Below, in pieces: positions 15,799 through 24,778 of a stretch of 64,000 nucleotides of DNA (position 1 is its first letter; every line of letters begins with the position of its first letter). This stretch comes from Pseudomonas silvicola. GTDB taxonomy: Bacteria; Pseudomonadota; Gammaproteobacteria; Pseudomonadales; Pseudomonadaceae. A program made the position numbers and the translations under genes. The stretch spans positions 5,248,001 through 5,312,000 of the forward strand of contig NZ_CP093280.1 in the NCBI RefSeq assembly GCF_026651855.1, in the 5' to 3' direction. Below the pieces are notes generated by a model. It worked only from the letters and a program-made list of their open reading frames with translations. It was not told the DNA's origin and made no database searches.

Positions 15799-17070
15799 TC
15801 ACACACGCTGGCACAGGCGGCTGGCGCACACCGAGCCGACCACCGCGAGGATGATGGGTACCAGGAAGTCGTGGTCAATACGGGTGAACTCGACCACCAG
15901 CACGATGGCCGTCAGTGGCATGCTCATGGATGAAGCCAGGAAAGCCGCGGCACCGACGATGGCAAACGCCCCCAGCGGCACGCCGGGCCACAGCAAGTTC
16001 CAACCACCCCCTAGCATCACCGCCAGCAAGGCGCCGCAGGCCAGGGCCGGGGTCAGCAGGCCACCTTCGGCGCCCGCGCGCAAGCTGCTGCTGGTAACCA
16101 CCAGCTTGGCCAGCAACAGCACTGCTGCCAGGGCGATGGTCAGTTGGTCGTCGAAGCCCAGTTGCGCGGGGCCCTTGCCGTTGCCCAGCACTTGGGGCAG
16201 GTAGATGGCCAGGCAACCGATCAGGGTGAAATTGACCAGTGCCAGTACCGGCAACGACCCGCCCCGAGCCGCGCGGGCACGGGCGGCACCGGTCAGGCGG
16301 GTGAAACCGTGCGCGGCCAGGCCGAACAGCGGGCCGCACAGTACCGCCCAGGCGATCAGGCCAGGGCTGATGACAAAGGCCGGCACGCTGTACTGCGCCT
16401 CGGCGCCCAGGCCCGTCCAGGCCACGGCGGCGCCAATGGCCGAAGTCGTCAAGGCCATGATCGCCTCGCGCCAGGCAAACCGTGCCACCAGCACCTCCAG
16501 CACGAACACCGCGCCGCCCAGCGGCACGTTGTACACCGCCGCCAGGCCGGCACCGGCGCCACAGGCGATCATCAGCCGGCGAGTGTCGGCGTCCAGCCCT
16601 GCACCGCGCGAAAGGCGGTCGGCGATCAGCGAGCCCAGCTCACGGGGCGCCACCTCCCGGCCCAGGGGCGAGCCCAGGGCGACAGTGATGATCTGCAACA
16701 GCACATGGCCGAGGGTGGCGAGTGCGGGCATGCGCGCATCAGGATCGCTGACGGCTTTCTTGACGCTGACCAGTGGTGTTGCGAAGCGGTACAGCAGCCA
16801 CCAGCCCAGGCCCGCGACCAGGCCGCACAGCACCAGGGCACACACGCGGCGTTCGGGGGCGGCAGCAGTCACACCGAACAGAAAGCTTTCGTGGCCCACC
16901 AGGTGGTCCTGGCTGTAGCCGTAGGCCAGGTGCTGGATACCGTGCAGCAGCAAGGCCAGGAGCATGCCGCCCAGGCCGGCGCCGATGCCAGTCAATAGCA
17001 CCACCGCCGCCAGCGCCAGGGTGGCGCGCACGGGGGAGCGAATGGCCAGGGGTGTTTCGGGCAACGACAT
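15799..17070 (-). CDS. ClC-family chloride channel/transporter
   Basis: This 423-residue membrane protein with about 10-12 helices has ClC selectivity-filter elements. GSPLGREVAPRELGS at about 150 holds the gating glutamate in a GREVAP version of GREGP. GAGAGLAAVYNVPLGGAVFVLEV follows, and RAGAEGGLLTPALACGALL near 330 replaces the usual GGxFxP. The altered filter motifs place it among ClcB-like or divergent ClC proteins, so ion specificity is unsure. No CBS domains follow. The start at 17070 (MSLPETPLAI) was preferred over upstream ATGs that add 44 residues without membrane character. The 253 bp upstream (17071-17323) separate it from a small divergent gene and hold no other gene. Confidence 0.87.
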   Translation of the reverse strand: MSLPETPLAIRSPVRATLALAAVVLLTGIGAGLGGMLLALLLHGIQHLAYGYSQDHLVGHESFLFGVTAAAPERRVCALVLCGLVAGLGWWLLYRFATPLVSVKKAVSDPDARMPALATLGHVLLQIITVALGSPLGREVAPRELGSLIADRLSRGAGLDADTRRLMIACGAGAGLAAVYNVPLGGAVFVLEVLVARFAWREAIMALTTSAIGAAVAWTGLGAEAQYSVPAFVISPGLIAWAVLCGPLFGLAAHGFTRLTGAARARAARGGSLPVLALVNFTLIGCLAIYLPQVLGNGKGPAQLGFDDQLTIALAAVLLLAKLVVTSSSLRAGAEGGLLTPALACGALLAVMLGGGWNLLWPGVPLGAFAIVGAAAFLASSMSMPLTAIVLVVEFTRIDHDFLVPIILAVVGSVCASRLCQRV

Positions 17071-17323
17071 GCAGCACTCCAGCGGCGGTTGAATGAGCCG
17101 AGGGTAACCGTGAGGGCGGTGCATGCCCACCGTCAGCCGCACTATTGGGAGCTGGGCGCTACAGGTTGTCCGTTCCACGGGGCCATCCCGGCCTGAGCCC
17201 ATTTACGCTCAGGGGGGGATTGTTACCAGATCGGGAACACAGCCTTGCACCCTGCGACCTAGCGTCGCACCCTAGCCATTGGTAGAGTAGCGCCGGATTG
17301 GAAGACCCTGTAAGGACCACCCC

Positions 17324-17461
17324 ATGCTTCGACTCGTCGCCTATGCGCTGCTGTTTCTGATTTCCTGTGGCATCGCCGTGGACCATCGCCGTGAATACCG
17401 CCGCGGCCAGGCTCGTCGCCGGGCGCTGGTGGCGTCGCAGCACACCCACGCCCAGGACTGA
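17324..17461 (+). CDS. Small predicted membrane protein, 45 residues
   Basis: A short frame, MLRLVAYALLFLISCGIAV followed by a strongly basic tail (DHRREYRRGQARRRALV..). The ATG has AAGGACC at a good distance upstream, and codon use is typical of the genome. One hydrophobic helix with a positive tail suggests a single-pass inner-membrane peptide of unknown function. It stops three bases before the convergent LysR gene ends. Recognition rests only on ribosome site, codon use and helix pattern. Confidence 0.55.
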   Translation: MLRLVAYALLFLISCGIAVDHRREYRRGQARRRALVASQHTHAQD

Positions 17462-17464
17462 ATC

Positions 17465-18376
17465 CTACTGCGTCAGCGCCTGACCACCCGGCAATACCGA
17501 ACGCAGTTGGCTGATCAACACTTTGATCTTGGCATCCAGGTAGCGCCGGTTGGTGTACACCGCGTACACATTCAGGCATTGCAGCCGGTACTGCGGCAAC
17601 AACCGCACCAGGCTGCCGCTGTCGATCCCCTTCTGTGCCGAGAACACCGGCAGCGCCCCTACCCCCATCCCTGACTCGATCGCGTCGATCATGGCATCAC
17701 CCATGTTCACCTGGAATGCCGACGGCCCCAGGTTGATGCGCTGCACGTCATCTTCACCGTGAAACTCCCAGTGGTCGGTGACATTGCTGGGGTTGATCAG
17801 CCGCAGGCACTCATGGTCCCGCAGGCCTTGGGGGGTCGACGGTACGCCGTGGCGCGCGATGTAGTCGGGGGAGGCGCAGAGCACGCTGTAGGACTGGCCG
17901 ATGCGCTGGCTGACGTAACCGGAGTCCGGCAGTTGCGCCGCCAGGACAATGGCCACGTCGATGCCCTCTTCTATGAGGTCGGGCATGCGGTTGGCCATGG
18001 TCAGCTCGAAGCTGACGTCGGGGTGCTGCTGACGGTAATCGGCGATGGCCGGCACCACGTAGTGCCGCCCCACGCCCATCATCGAATGCACCCTCAGGCG
18101 GCCGCTGGGGCGCAACTGAGTGTTGCCTGCCTCGTTTTCGGCTTCATCGACATGGGCGATGATCTGTTCGCAGCGGGCCAGGTAACGCTGGCCGACTTCG
18201 GTGAGGGCGACATGACGGGTACTGCGGTTCAGCAGGCGCGCGCGCAGGTGGGCTTCCAGGGCCGCGATGCTGCGCGATACCGTGGCCACGGCCACGTTCA
18301 ACTGTTTGGCGGCATGGCTGAAACTGCCCGCTTCGGCGACGCAGACGAAGGTGCGCATGTTTTGCAGAGTGTCCAT
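17465..18376 (-). CDS. LysR-family transcriptional regulator
   Basis: The 303-residue protein has the N-terminal winged helix-turn-helix (MRTFVCVAEAGSFSHAAKQLNVAVATVSRSIAALEAHLRARLLNRSTRHVALTEVG) and a periplasmic-binding-protein-like effector domain from about residue 90. The RSTRHVALTEVGQRYL stretch places it in the large CrgA/AaeR-like group. No obvious target lies divergently; the upstream neighbour hemB is transcribed in the same direction, with REP sequence between. Confidence 0.9.
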   Translation of the reverse strand: MDTLQNMRTFVCVAEAGSFSHAAKQLNVAVATVSRSIAALEAHLRARLLNRSTRHVALTEVGQRYLARCEQIIAHVDEAENEAGNTQLRPSGRLRVHSMMGVGRHYVVPAIADYRQQHPDVSFELTMANRMPDLIEEGIDVAIVLAAQLPDSGYVSQRIGQSYSVLCASPDYIARHGVPSTPQGLRDHECLRLINPSNVTDHWEFHGEDDVQRINLGPSAFQVNMGDAMIDAIESGMGVGALPVFSAQKGIDSGSLVRLLPQYRLQCLNVYAVYTNRRYLDAKIKVLISQLRSVLPGGQALTQ

Positions 18377-18472
18377 CGAATGCCTCTTGGATGGTTAAGC
18401 TGCAATTGTCACACAGGTCTGGCGAATGATTATTCCGTGGGATGAAAAGGCTATTCGCCTGGGGCGGAATAC

Positions 18473-18550
18473 TGTGGGGGCCTTTTCCGGAGCTTCGCCG
18501 GGCCCCACAAGGCAGCACCGCACCTTGTGGAACCGGGCGAAGGGCCAAGC
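18473..18550. repeat. Inverted REP-type palindromes downstream of hemB
   Basis: A stem TGTGGGG..GCC / GGC..CCCCACA spans 18473-18509 around an internal GGAGCTTCGCCGG. A second, inverted partial copy (TTGTGGAACCGGGCGAAGG) follows at about 18525-18545. This is the paired REP layout common in Pseudomonas intergenic spaces. It may stabilise or end the leftward hemB transcript. Confidence 0.6.
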
Positions 18551-18554
18551 GGGA

Positions 18555-19526
18555 TCAGATCCCGTCGCGGGCGATGTCCATGGCGAAGTAGGTGAAGATC
18601 AGGTCGGCCCCGGCGCGCTTGATGGCGCCCAGGCTTTCACGCACCACGCGGGCTTCGTCGATGGCGCCGGCCTGGGCACCGAACTTGATCATCGCGTATT
18701 CACCGCTGACCTGGTAGGCAGTCAGGGGCAGGCGCGAGGCCTCGCGGATGTCGCGGATGATATCCAGGTACGCGCCGGCGGGCTTGACCATGATGGCGTC
18801 GGCACCTTCCTGCTCGTCCAGCAGCGACTCGCGCACAGCCTCGCGGCGGTTCATCGGGTTCATCTGGTAAGCCTTGCGGTCACCTTTGAGCGCCGAACCA
18901 CCGGCTTCGCGGAACGGGCCGTACAGGGCCGACGCGAACTTGGTCGAATAGGCCATGATCGAGGTGTCGATGAAACCGGCTTCGTCCAGGGCACTGCGAA
19001 TGGCTTGCACCTGCCCGTCCATGGCGGCCGATGGCGAGATGAAATCAGCACCGGCACGGGCAGCGGCCACGGCCTGCTTGCCCAGGTTGCGCAAGGTGGC
19101 GTCGTTGTCCACGCCGTGGTCGCACAGCACACCGCAGTGGCCGTGAGAGGTGTATTCGCAGAAGCAGGTGTCGGCCATGACGATCATTTCCGGCACGGCG
19201 TCCTTGGCGATGCGCGCCATGCGCGACACCAGGCCGTTTTCCTGCCAGGTATCGCTGCCGTCGGCGTCCAGCTTGTGGGACACGCCAAAGGTCATCACCG
19301 ATTTGATGCCGGCACGGGCGTAGCGCTCGATCTCGCCGGCCAATTTCGATTCGGGGATACGCATCACCCCCGGCATGCTGGTGATAGGCACGAAGTCATC
19401 GATTTCTTCCTCGACGAAAATCGGCAGCACCAGGTCGTCCAGGCTGAACTCGGTTTCCTGGAACAGCGAACGGAGGTTCTCGGAACGCCGCAGGCGCCGT
19501 GGACGAACTAGAGGGAACTGGGACAT
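18555..19526 (-). CDS. hemB: Porphobilinogen synthase (delta-aminolevulinic acid dehydratase), zinc-cysteine type
   Basis: The enzyme joins two 5-aminolevulinates into porphobilinogen in tetrapyrrole synthesis (cytoplasm, homo-octamer). The protein has 323 residues with the Schiff-base lysines in [15 protein letters not shown] (K196) and [13 protein letters not shown] (K248). The metal site [14 protein letters not shown] carries three cysteines (C121, C123, C131), which is the zinc-dependent form. Pseudomonas housekeeping HemB proteins are known for the cysteine-free magnesium form, so this may be a second, zinc-type copy. AGGA upstream of 19526 sets the start; an ATG seven codons earlier lacks a ribosome site. 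Confidence 0.93.
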   Translation of the reverse strand: MSQFPLVRPRRLRRSENLRSLFQETEFSLDDLVLPIFVEEEIDDFVPITSMPGVMRIPESKLAGEIERYARAGIKSVMTFGVSHKLDADGSDTWQENGLVSRMARIAKDAVPEMIVMADTCFCEYTSHGHCGVLCDHGVDNDATLRNLGKQAVAAARAGADFISPSAAMDGQVQAIRSALDEAGFIDTSIMAYSTKFASALYGPFREAGGSALKGDRKAYQMNPMNRREAVRESLLDEQEGADAIMVKPAGAYLDIIRDIREASRLPLTAYQVSGEYAMIKFGAQAGAIDEARVVRESLGAIKRAGADLIFTYFAMDIARDGI

Positions 19527-19669
19527 CGTGATTCCTGTGTTGAACATGACAATTCAGTGCGTCAGATTATGCCTGTCCAGCGTTCAGGACAAATCAGCTT
19601 TGACAATGCATTCTTGCAACGAGTGTAACAGTGCCGATTCAGGCATCCAAACCTATAAGGAATACCGTG

Positions 19670-20761
19670 ATGGCCAAGCTGCGCGTAGGGGTGATATTTG
19701 GAGGCCGCTCGGCCGAACATGAGGTGTCACTGCAGTCGGCGCGCAACATCGTCGATGCACTGGACCGCGAACGCTTCGAGCCGGTGCTGATCGGCATCGA
19801 CAAGGACGGCCAATGGCACCTGAACGATGCTGGCAACTACCTGCTCAACCAGGATGACCCGGCATTGATCGCCCTCAACCGCTCCAACCGCGAATTGGCC
19901 CTGGTGCCCGGCAAGGCCGAGCGCCAACTGGTGGAAACCGGCGCTTCGCCCCTGGCCCACATCGACGTGATCTTCCCGGTGGTGCACGGCACCCAGGGCG
20001 AGGATGGCTGTCTGCAAGGCCTGCTGCGCATGGCCGACCTGCCCTTCGTGGGTTCCGACGTGCTGGCCTCGGCGGTGTGCATGGACAAGGACATCAGCAA
20101 GCGCCTGCTGCGCGACGCCGGGCTGGCCATTACCCCCTTCATCAGCCTCAACCGCACCAACGCCCGGCGCCGCGGCTTTGCCCAGGTGCAGGCCGAACTG
20201 GGCCTGCCGCTGTTCGTCAAACCGGCGAACCTGGGCTCCTCGGTGGGGGTCAGTAAGGTCGAGGACGAAGCTGCCTACTGGCAGGCCGTGGAGCTGGCGC
20301 TGGCCTATGACGACAAGGTGCTGGTGGAGGCCGCCGTCAAGGGCCGCGAAATCGAATGCGCCGTGCTGGGCAATGACCAGCCCATCGCCAGCGGCTGTGG
20401 CGAGATCGTGGTCAAGGACGGTTTCTATTCCTACGACAGCAAATACATCGATGCTGACGCGGCCCAGGTGCTGGTGCCGGCGGACATCCCGGCCGAAGCC
20501 AGCGAGCGCGTGCGTCAATTGGCCATCGAAGCCTTCCAGGTACTGGGCTGCGGTGGGCTGGCGCGGGTCGACGTGTTTCTTGCAGACAGCGGCGAGGTGA
20601 TCATCAACGAATTGAACACCCTGCCCGGCTTCACCCGCATCAGCATGTACCCGCAGCTATGGCTGGCGGCGGGGCTGACCTACACCGAACTGGTCAGCCG
20701 GCTGATCGACCTGGCGCTGGAGCGTCACGGCCAGCGCAGTGGCCTGAAGGCCACTCGGTGA
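19670..20761 (+). CDS. ddlA: D-alanine--D-alanine ligase
   Basis: This ATP-grasp ligase makes the D-Ala-D-Ala dipeptide for peptidoglycan. The 363 residues include [26 protein letters not shown] at the N-terminus, [60 protein letters not shown] and [23 protein letters not shown], all standard Ddl motifs. Length (about 360) and the GTQGEDG form indicate the DdlA subtype rather than the shorter DdlB of the mur cluster. AAGGAA lies upstream of the ATG at 19670. It is divergent from hemB across a 143-bp promoter spacer. The 78 bp after it hold nothing recognisable. Confidence 0.94.
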   Translation: MAKLRVGVIFGGRSAEHEVSLQSARNIVDALDRERFEPVLIGIDKDGQWHLNDAGNYLLNQDDPALIALNRSNRELALVPGKAERQLVETGASPLAHIDVIFPVVHGTQGEDGCLQGLLRMADLPFVGSDVLASAVCMDKDISKRLLRDAGLAITPFISLNRTNARRRGFAQVQAELGLPLFVKPANLGSSVGVSKVEDEAAYWQAVELALAYDDKVLVEAAVKGREIECAVLGNDQPIASGCGEIVVKDGFYSYDSKYIDADAAQVLVPADIPAEASERVRQLAIEAFQVLGCGGLARVDVFLADSGEVIINELNTLPGFTRISMYPQLWLAAGLTYTELVSRLIDLALERHGQRSGLKATR

Positions 20762-20839
20762 TATCCGCATCGCCGGGGCCGCTGCCTGGCCTGGTGGAAG
20801 CTGGGGAGCGCCCACCGGCTGAAACAGTGCCGATGGTCG

Positions 20840-21112
20840 TCAGAGGACCTGTTGGTCGGTGATCATCGATTGCACGATGAAGTCTTTCTGCGCGGGGGTC
20901 AGGGTGTCCCAGATGTGGGTTTTGCCGTACAGGCCCAGGCCGCCGATGATGTAGATCACCAGCGCGCAGATGATGGCGATGGAGGTGGCGGTCCAGCGGC
21001 CTTCGTCTTCATCGGCGTGGGTACCTTGCAACTCGGCCCGCGGGCTGACGGAGGTACCACTGAACAAGCGGCGAAACATTTGCAACAGGAAAAGCAGGAC
21101 CAGGCGGAGCAT
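20840..21112 (-). CDS. Small membrane protein of unknown function, 90 residues
   Basis: Starting at MLRLVLLFLLQMFRRLFSG, the protein has an N-terminal hydrophobic helix, a charged linker (HADEDEGRW), and a second helix TATSIAIICALVIYIIGGLGLYG. It ends with KTHIWDTLTPAQKDFIVQSMITDQQVL. The layout suggests two membrane passes. I do not recognise the family. The open frame extends 29 residues upstream, but those residues come from the leader region and include an implausible basic stretch. Confidence 0.6.
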   Translation of the reverse strand: MLRLVLLFLLQMFRRLFSGTSVSPRAELQGTHADEDEGRWTATSIAIICALVIYIIGGLGLYGKTHIWDTLTPAQKDFIVQSMITDQQVL

Positions 21113-21183
21113 GGGTAGGGGTCTCTCTAAAAGGTACAGGGATGCGCAGTCCGTGCGCGACTGTGAATCAAAAAGCGGAAACG

Positions 21184-21213
21184 AAAAAGCCCGTCGCATG
21201 GACGGGCTTTTTT
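21184..21213. terminator. Bidirectional rho-independent terminator
   Basis: The stem GCCCGTC / GACGGGC has loop GCATG and is flanked by five A on one side and six T on the other, so it can work in both directions. It stands just upstream of the small leftward membrane gene and just left of the repeat array. It therefore either ends an unrecognised short transcript or insulates that gene from leftward transcription through the array. Confidence 0.8.
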
Positions 21214-21345
21214 ATAAGAAGTAAGGAGGCTGGCTCCTGCGGCTCGTTGGCCGAATGCCGATGATTTTACATGTACCGTTTGGTTAATTCCACTATAGAT
21301 AGCAAGCAAACGATAAACGGTCAGTCATCGTACAACCCTCCTGAG

Positions 21346-24300
21346 AGGCGCATGATCTCAAGGGCGCTGAAGAAACCCAAGCCATGCCCCTAATGGCCCT
21401 GACCCAATCCCAAGCCAGACAAACAAGGCGGTCGAGGTAATCCCCCAGACATAATTGGCCCGAAACAGATGTAGGAGCAGAGCTTGCTCGCGAAGCGCCG
21501 CGCGGGCGGCGCACGGTCTCAAGGGCGCCAGGAAAACCAAGCCATGCACATGGAGGCCCTGACCCAATCTCCAGGGGGACAATCAAGGCGGTCCAGGCAA
21601 TCCCCCAGACATAATTGGCCCGAAACAGATGTAGGAGCAGAGCTTGCTCGCGAAGCGCCGCGCGGGCGGCGCACGGTCTCAAGGGCGCAGCATGTCTCCA
21701 GCCATGCACCTGGCGGCCCTGCCCCAATCCCAAGCCGGAAAAACAAGGCGGACCAGGCAATCCCACAGGCATAACTGGCCCGAAACAGATGTAGGAGCAG
21801 AGCTTGCTCGCGAAGCGCCGCGCGGGCGGCGCACGGTCTCAAGGGCGCCAGGAAAACCAAGCCATGCACATGGAGGCCCTGACCCAATCTCTAGGCGGAC
21901 AATCAAGGCGGTCCAGGCAATCCCCCAGACATAATTGGCCCGAAACAGATGTAGGAGCAGAGCTTGCTCGCGAAGCGCCGCGCGGGCGGCGCACGGTCTC
22001 AAGGGCGCAGGAGGTCTCCAGCCATGCACCTGGCGGCCTTGCCCCAATCCCAAGCCAGACAAACAAGGCGGTCGAGGTAATCCCCCAGACATAATTGGCC
22101 CGAAACAGATGTAGGAGCGAGGGGGGCGCCTAGCCCTTGCTCGCGAAGCGCCGCGCGGGCGGCGCACGGTCTCAAGGGCGCAGGAGGTCTCCAGCCATGC
22201 ACCTGGCGGCCTTGCCCCAATCCCAAGCCGGAAAAACAAGGCGGACCAGGCAATCCCACAGGCATAACTGGCCCGAAACAGATGTAGGAGCAGAGCTTGC
22301 TCGCGAAGCGCCGCGCGGGCGGCGCACGGTCTCAAGGGCGCCAGGAAAACCAAGCCATGCACATGGAGGCCCTGACCCAATCTCTAGGCGGACAATCAAG
22401 GCGGTCCAGGCAATCCCCCAGACATAATTGGCCCGAAACAGATGTAGGAGCAGAGCTTGCTGGCGAAGCGCCCCGCGGGCGGCGCACGGTCTCAAGGGCG
22501 CCAGGAAATCCACGCCATGCACATGGAGGCCCTGACCCAATCTCTAGGCGGACAATCAAGGCGGTCCAGGCAATCCCCCAGACATAATTGGCCCGAAACA
22601 GATGTAGGAGCAGAGCTTGCTCGCGAAGCGCCGCGCGGGCGGCGCACGGTCTCAAGGGCGCAGCATGTCACCAGCCATGCACCTGGCGGCCCTGACCCAA
22701 TCCCAAGCCAGACAAACAAGGCGGGCCAGGCAATCCCACAGGCATAACCGGCCCGAAACAGATGTGGGAGCAGAGCTTGCTCGCGAAGCGCCGCGCGGGC
22801 GGCGCACGGTCTCAAGGGCGCAGGAGGTCTCCAGCCATGCACCTGGCGGCCCTGCCCCAATCCCAAGCCGGAAAAACAAGGCGGACCAGGCAATCCCACA
22901 GACATAACTGGCCCGAAACAGATGTAGGAGCAGAGCTTGCTCGCGAAGCGCCGCGCGGGCGGCGCACGGTCTCAAGGGCGCCAGGAAAACCAAGCCATGC
23001 ACATGGAGGCCCTGACCCAATCTCTAGGCGGACAATCAAGGCGGTCCAGGCAATCCCCCAGACATAATTGGCCCGAAACAGATGTAGGAGCAGAGCTTGC
23101 TCGCGAAGCGCCGCGCGGGCGGCGCACGGTCTCAAGGGCGCCGGAAAAACCATGACATGCACATGGAGGCCCTGACCCAATCTCTAGGCGGACAATCAAG
23201 GCGGTCCAGGCAATCCCCCAGACATAATTGGCCCGAAACAGATGTAGGAGCAGAGCTTGCTCGCGAAGCGCCGCGCGGGCGGCGCACGGTCTCAAGGGCG
23301 CAGCATGTCACCAGCCATGCACCTGGCGGCCCTGCCCCAATCCCAAGCCCGACAATCAAGGCGGTCGAGGAAATCCCCCAGACATAATTGGCCCGAAACA
23401 GATGTAGGAGCAGAGCTTGCTCGCGAAGCGCCGCGCGGGCGGCGCACGGTCTCAAGGGCGCAGGAGGTCTCCAGCCATGCACCTGGCGGCCTTGCCCCAA
23501 TCCCAAGCCAGACAAACAAGGCGGTCGAGGTAATCCCCCAGACATAATTGGCCCGAAACAGATGTAGGAGCAGAGCTTGCTCGCGAAGCGCCGCGCGGGC
23601 GGCGCACGGTCTCGAGGGCGCAGGAAAAAACCAGACATGCACCTGGCGGCCCTGACACAATACCAAGCCAAACAAACAAGGCGGTCGAGGTAATCCCCCA
23701 GACATAATTGGCCCGAAACAGATGTGGGAGCCGGGCTTGCCCGGGAAGCGCCGCGCGGGCGGCGCGCGGTCTCAAGGGCGCTGGAGAAACCGAAGCCATG
23801 CACCTAGAGGCCCTGACCCAATCCCAAGCCAGACAAACAAGGCGGTCGAGGTAATCCACCAGGCATAACTGGCCCGAAACAGATGTAGGAGGAGAGCTTG
23901 CTCGCGAAGCGCCGCGCGGGCGGCGCACGGTCTCAAGGGCGCCAGAAGCATCAGGCCATGCACCTGGCAGCCCTCACCCAATCCCAAGGCGAACAAACAA
24001 GGCGGACCAGGCAATGGCACAGACATAATTGGCCCGAAACAGATGTAGGAGCAGAGCTTGCTCGCGAAGCGCCGCGCGGGCGGCGCGCGGTCTCAAGGGC
24101 GCAGGAGAAACCCAAGCCATGCACATGGAGGCCCTGACCCAATCTCCAGGCGGACAACCAAGGCGGTCCAGGCAATCCCCCAGACATAACTGGCCCGAAA
24201 CAGATGTAGGAGCAGAGCTTGCTCGCGAAGCGCCGCGCGGGCGGCGCACGGTCTCAAGGGCGCTGGAAAAACCCAAGCCATGCACATGGAGGCCCTGACC

Positions 24301-24617
24301 CAATCTCCAGGCGGACAACCAAGGCGGTCCAGGCAATCCCCCAGACATAACTGGCCCGAAACAGATGTAGGAGCAGAGCTTGCTCGCGAAGCGCCGCGCG
24401 GGCGGCGCACGGTCTCAAGGGCGCCAGGAAAAACAAGCCATGCACCTGGAGGCCCTGACCCAATCTCTAGGCGGACAATCAAGGCGGTCCAGGCAATCCC
24501 CGAGACATAATGGGCCCGATACTGATGTAGGAGCAGAGCTTGCTCGCGAAGCGCCGCGCGGGCGGCGCACGGTCTCAAGGGCGCAGCATGTCTCCAGCCA
24601 TGCACCTGGCGGCGCTG
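21346..24617. repeat. Tandem array of 20 REP-containing units of about 160 bp
   Basis: About 3.27 kb is built from one unit repeated head to tail. The motif CGAAACAGATGTAGGAG recurs at 21461, 21621, 21781, 21941, 22101, 22274, 22434, 22594, 22754, 22914, 23074, 23234, 23394, 23554, 23714, 23875, 24035, 24196, 24357 and 24517 (the last with two changes), so spacing is 160-161 bp except once (173). Each unit has a conserved 68-bp REP-like core with a GCGCCGC-GCGG-GCGGCGC hairpin and a 92-bp variable part. Two main variants of the variable part (ACATGGAGGCCCTGACCC and ACCTGGCGGCC..CCCCAATCCC) alternate irregularly. A partial unit starts the array on the left. Short frames in every unit shift because 160 is not divisible by three, so it is not coding. 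Confidence 0.95.
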
Positions 24618-24778
24618 GCGCACCACGCTACACCCGAGGCCACGGCCTTGGCGCGCAGAGGCTCGCCCAGGCGGTCATAGGCCCGCACCTCAAGGCCTTG
24701 GGCGGCCAGGTCATGGCCGAAGATGCCGCCGGCTTCTCCGAAGCCGATCAACGCAATGCGAAGGCTGTGATCTTTCAT
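24617..24778 (-). pseudogene. N-terminal fragment of an NAD(P)-binding dehydrogenase (6-phosphogluconate/hydroxyisobutyrate dehydrogenase-like)
   Basis: The first 50 or so codons give a good Rossmann start, LRIALIGFGEAGGIFGHDLAAQGLEVRAYDR (GxGxxG), then LGEPLRAKAVASGVA. The frame then runs straight into the last repeat of the array, which destroys the rest of the gene. The ATG overlaps the stop of the preceding symporter (ATGA), so it was once the second gene of a two-gene operon. No trace of its 3' part was found on the far side of the array, so about 0.7-0.8 kb has been lost. Confidence 0.7.

Noticed and set aside
21346..24617. CRISPR array or repeat-protein gene in the tandem array
   Set aside because: The unit is 160 bp with no short repeat/unique spacer alternation and no cas genes. 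The open frames of about 96 codons restart in a different register in each unit because 160 is not a multiple of three.
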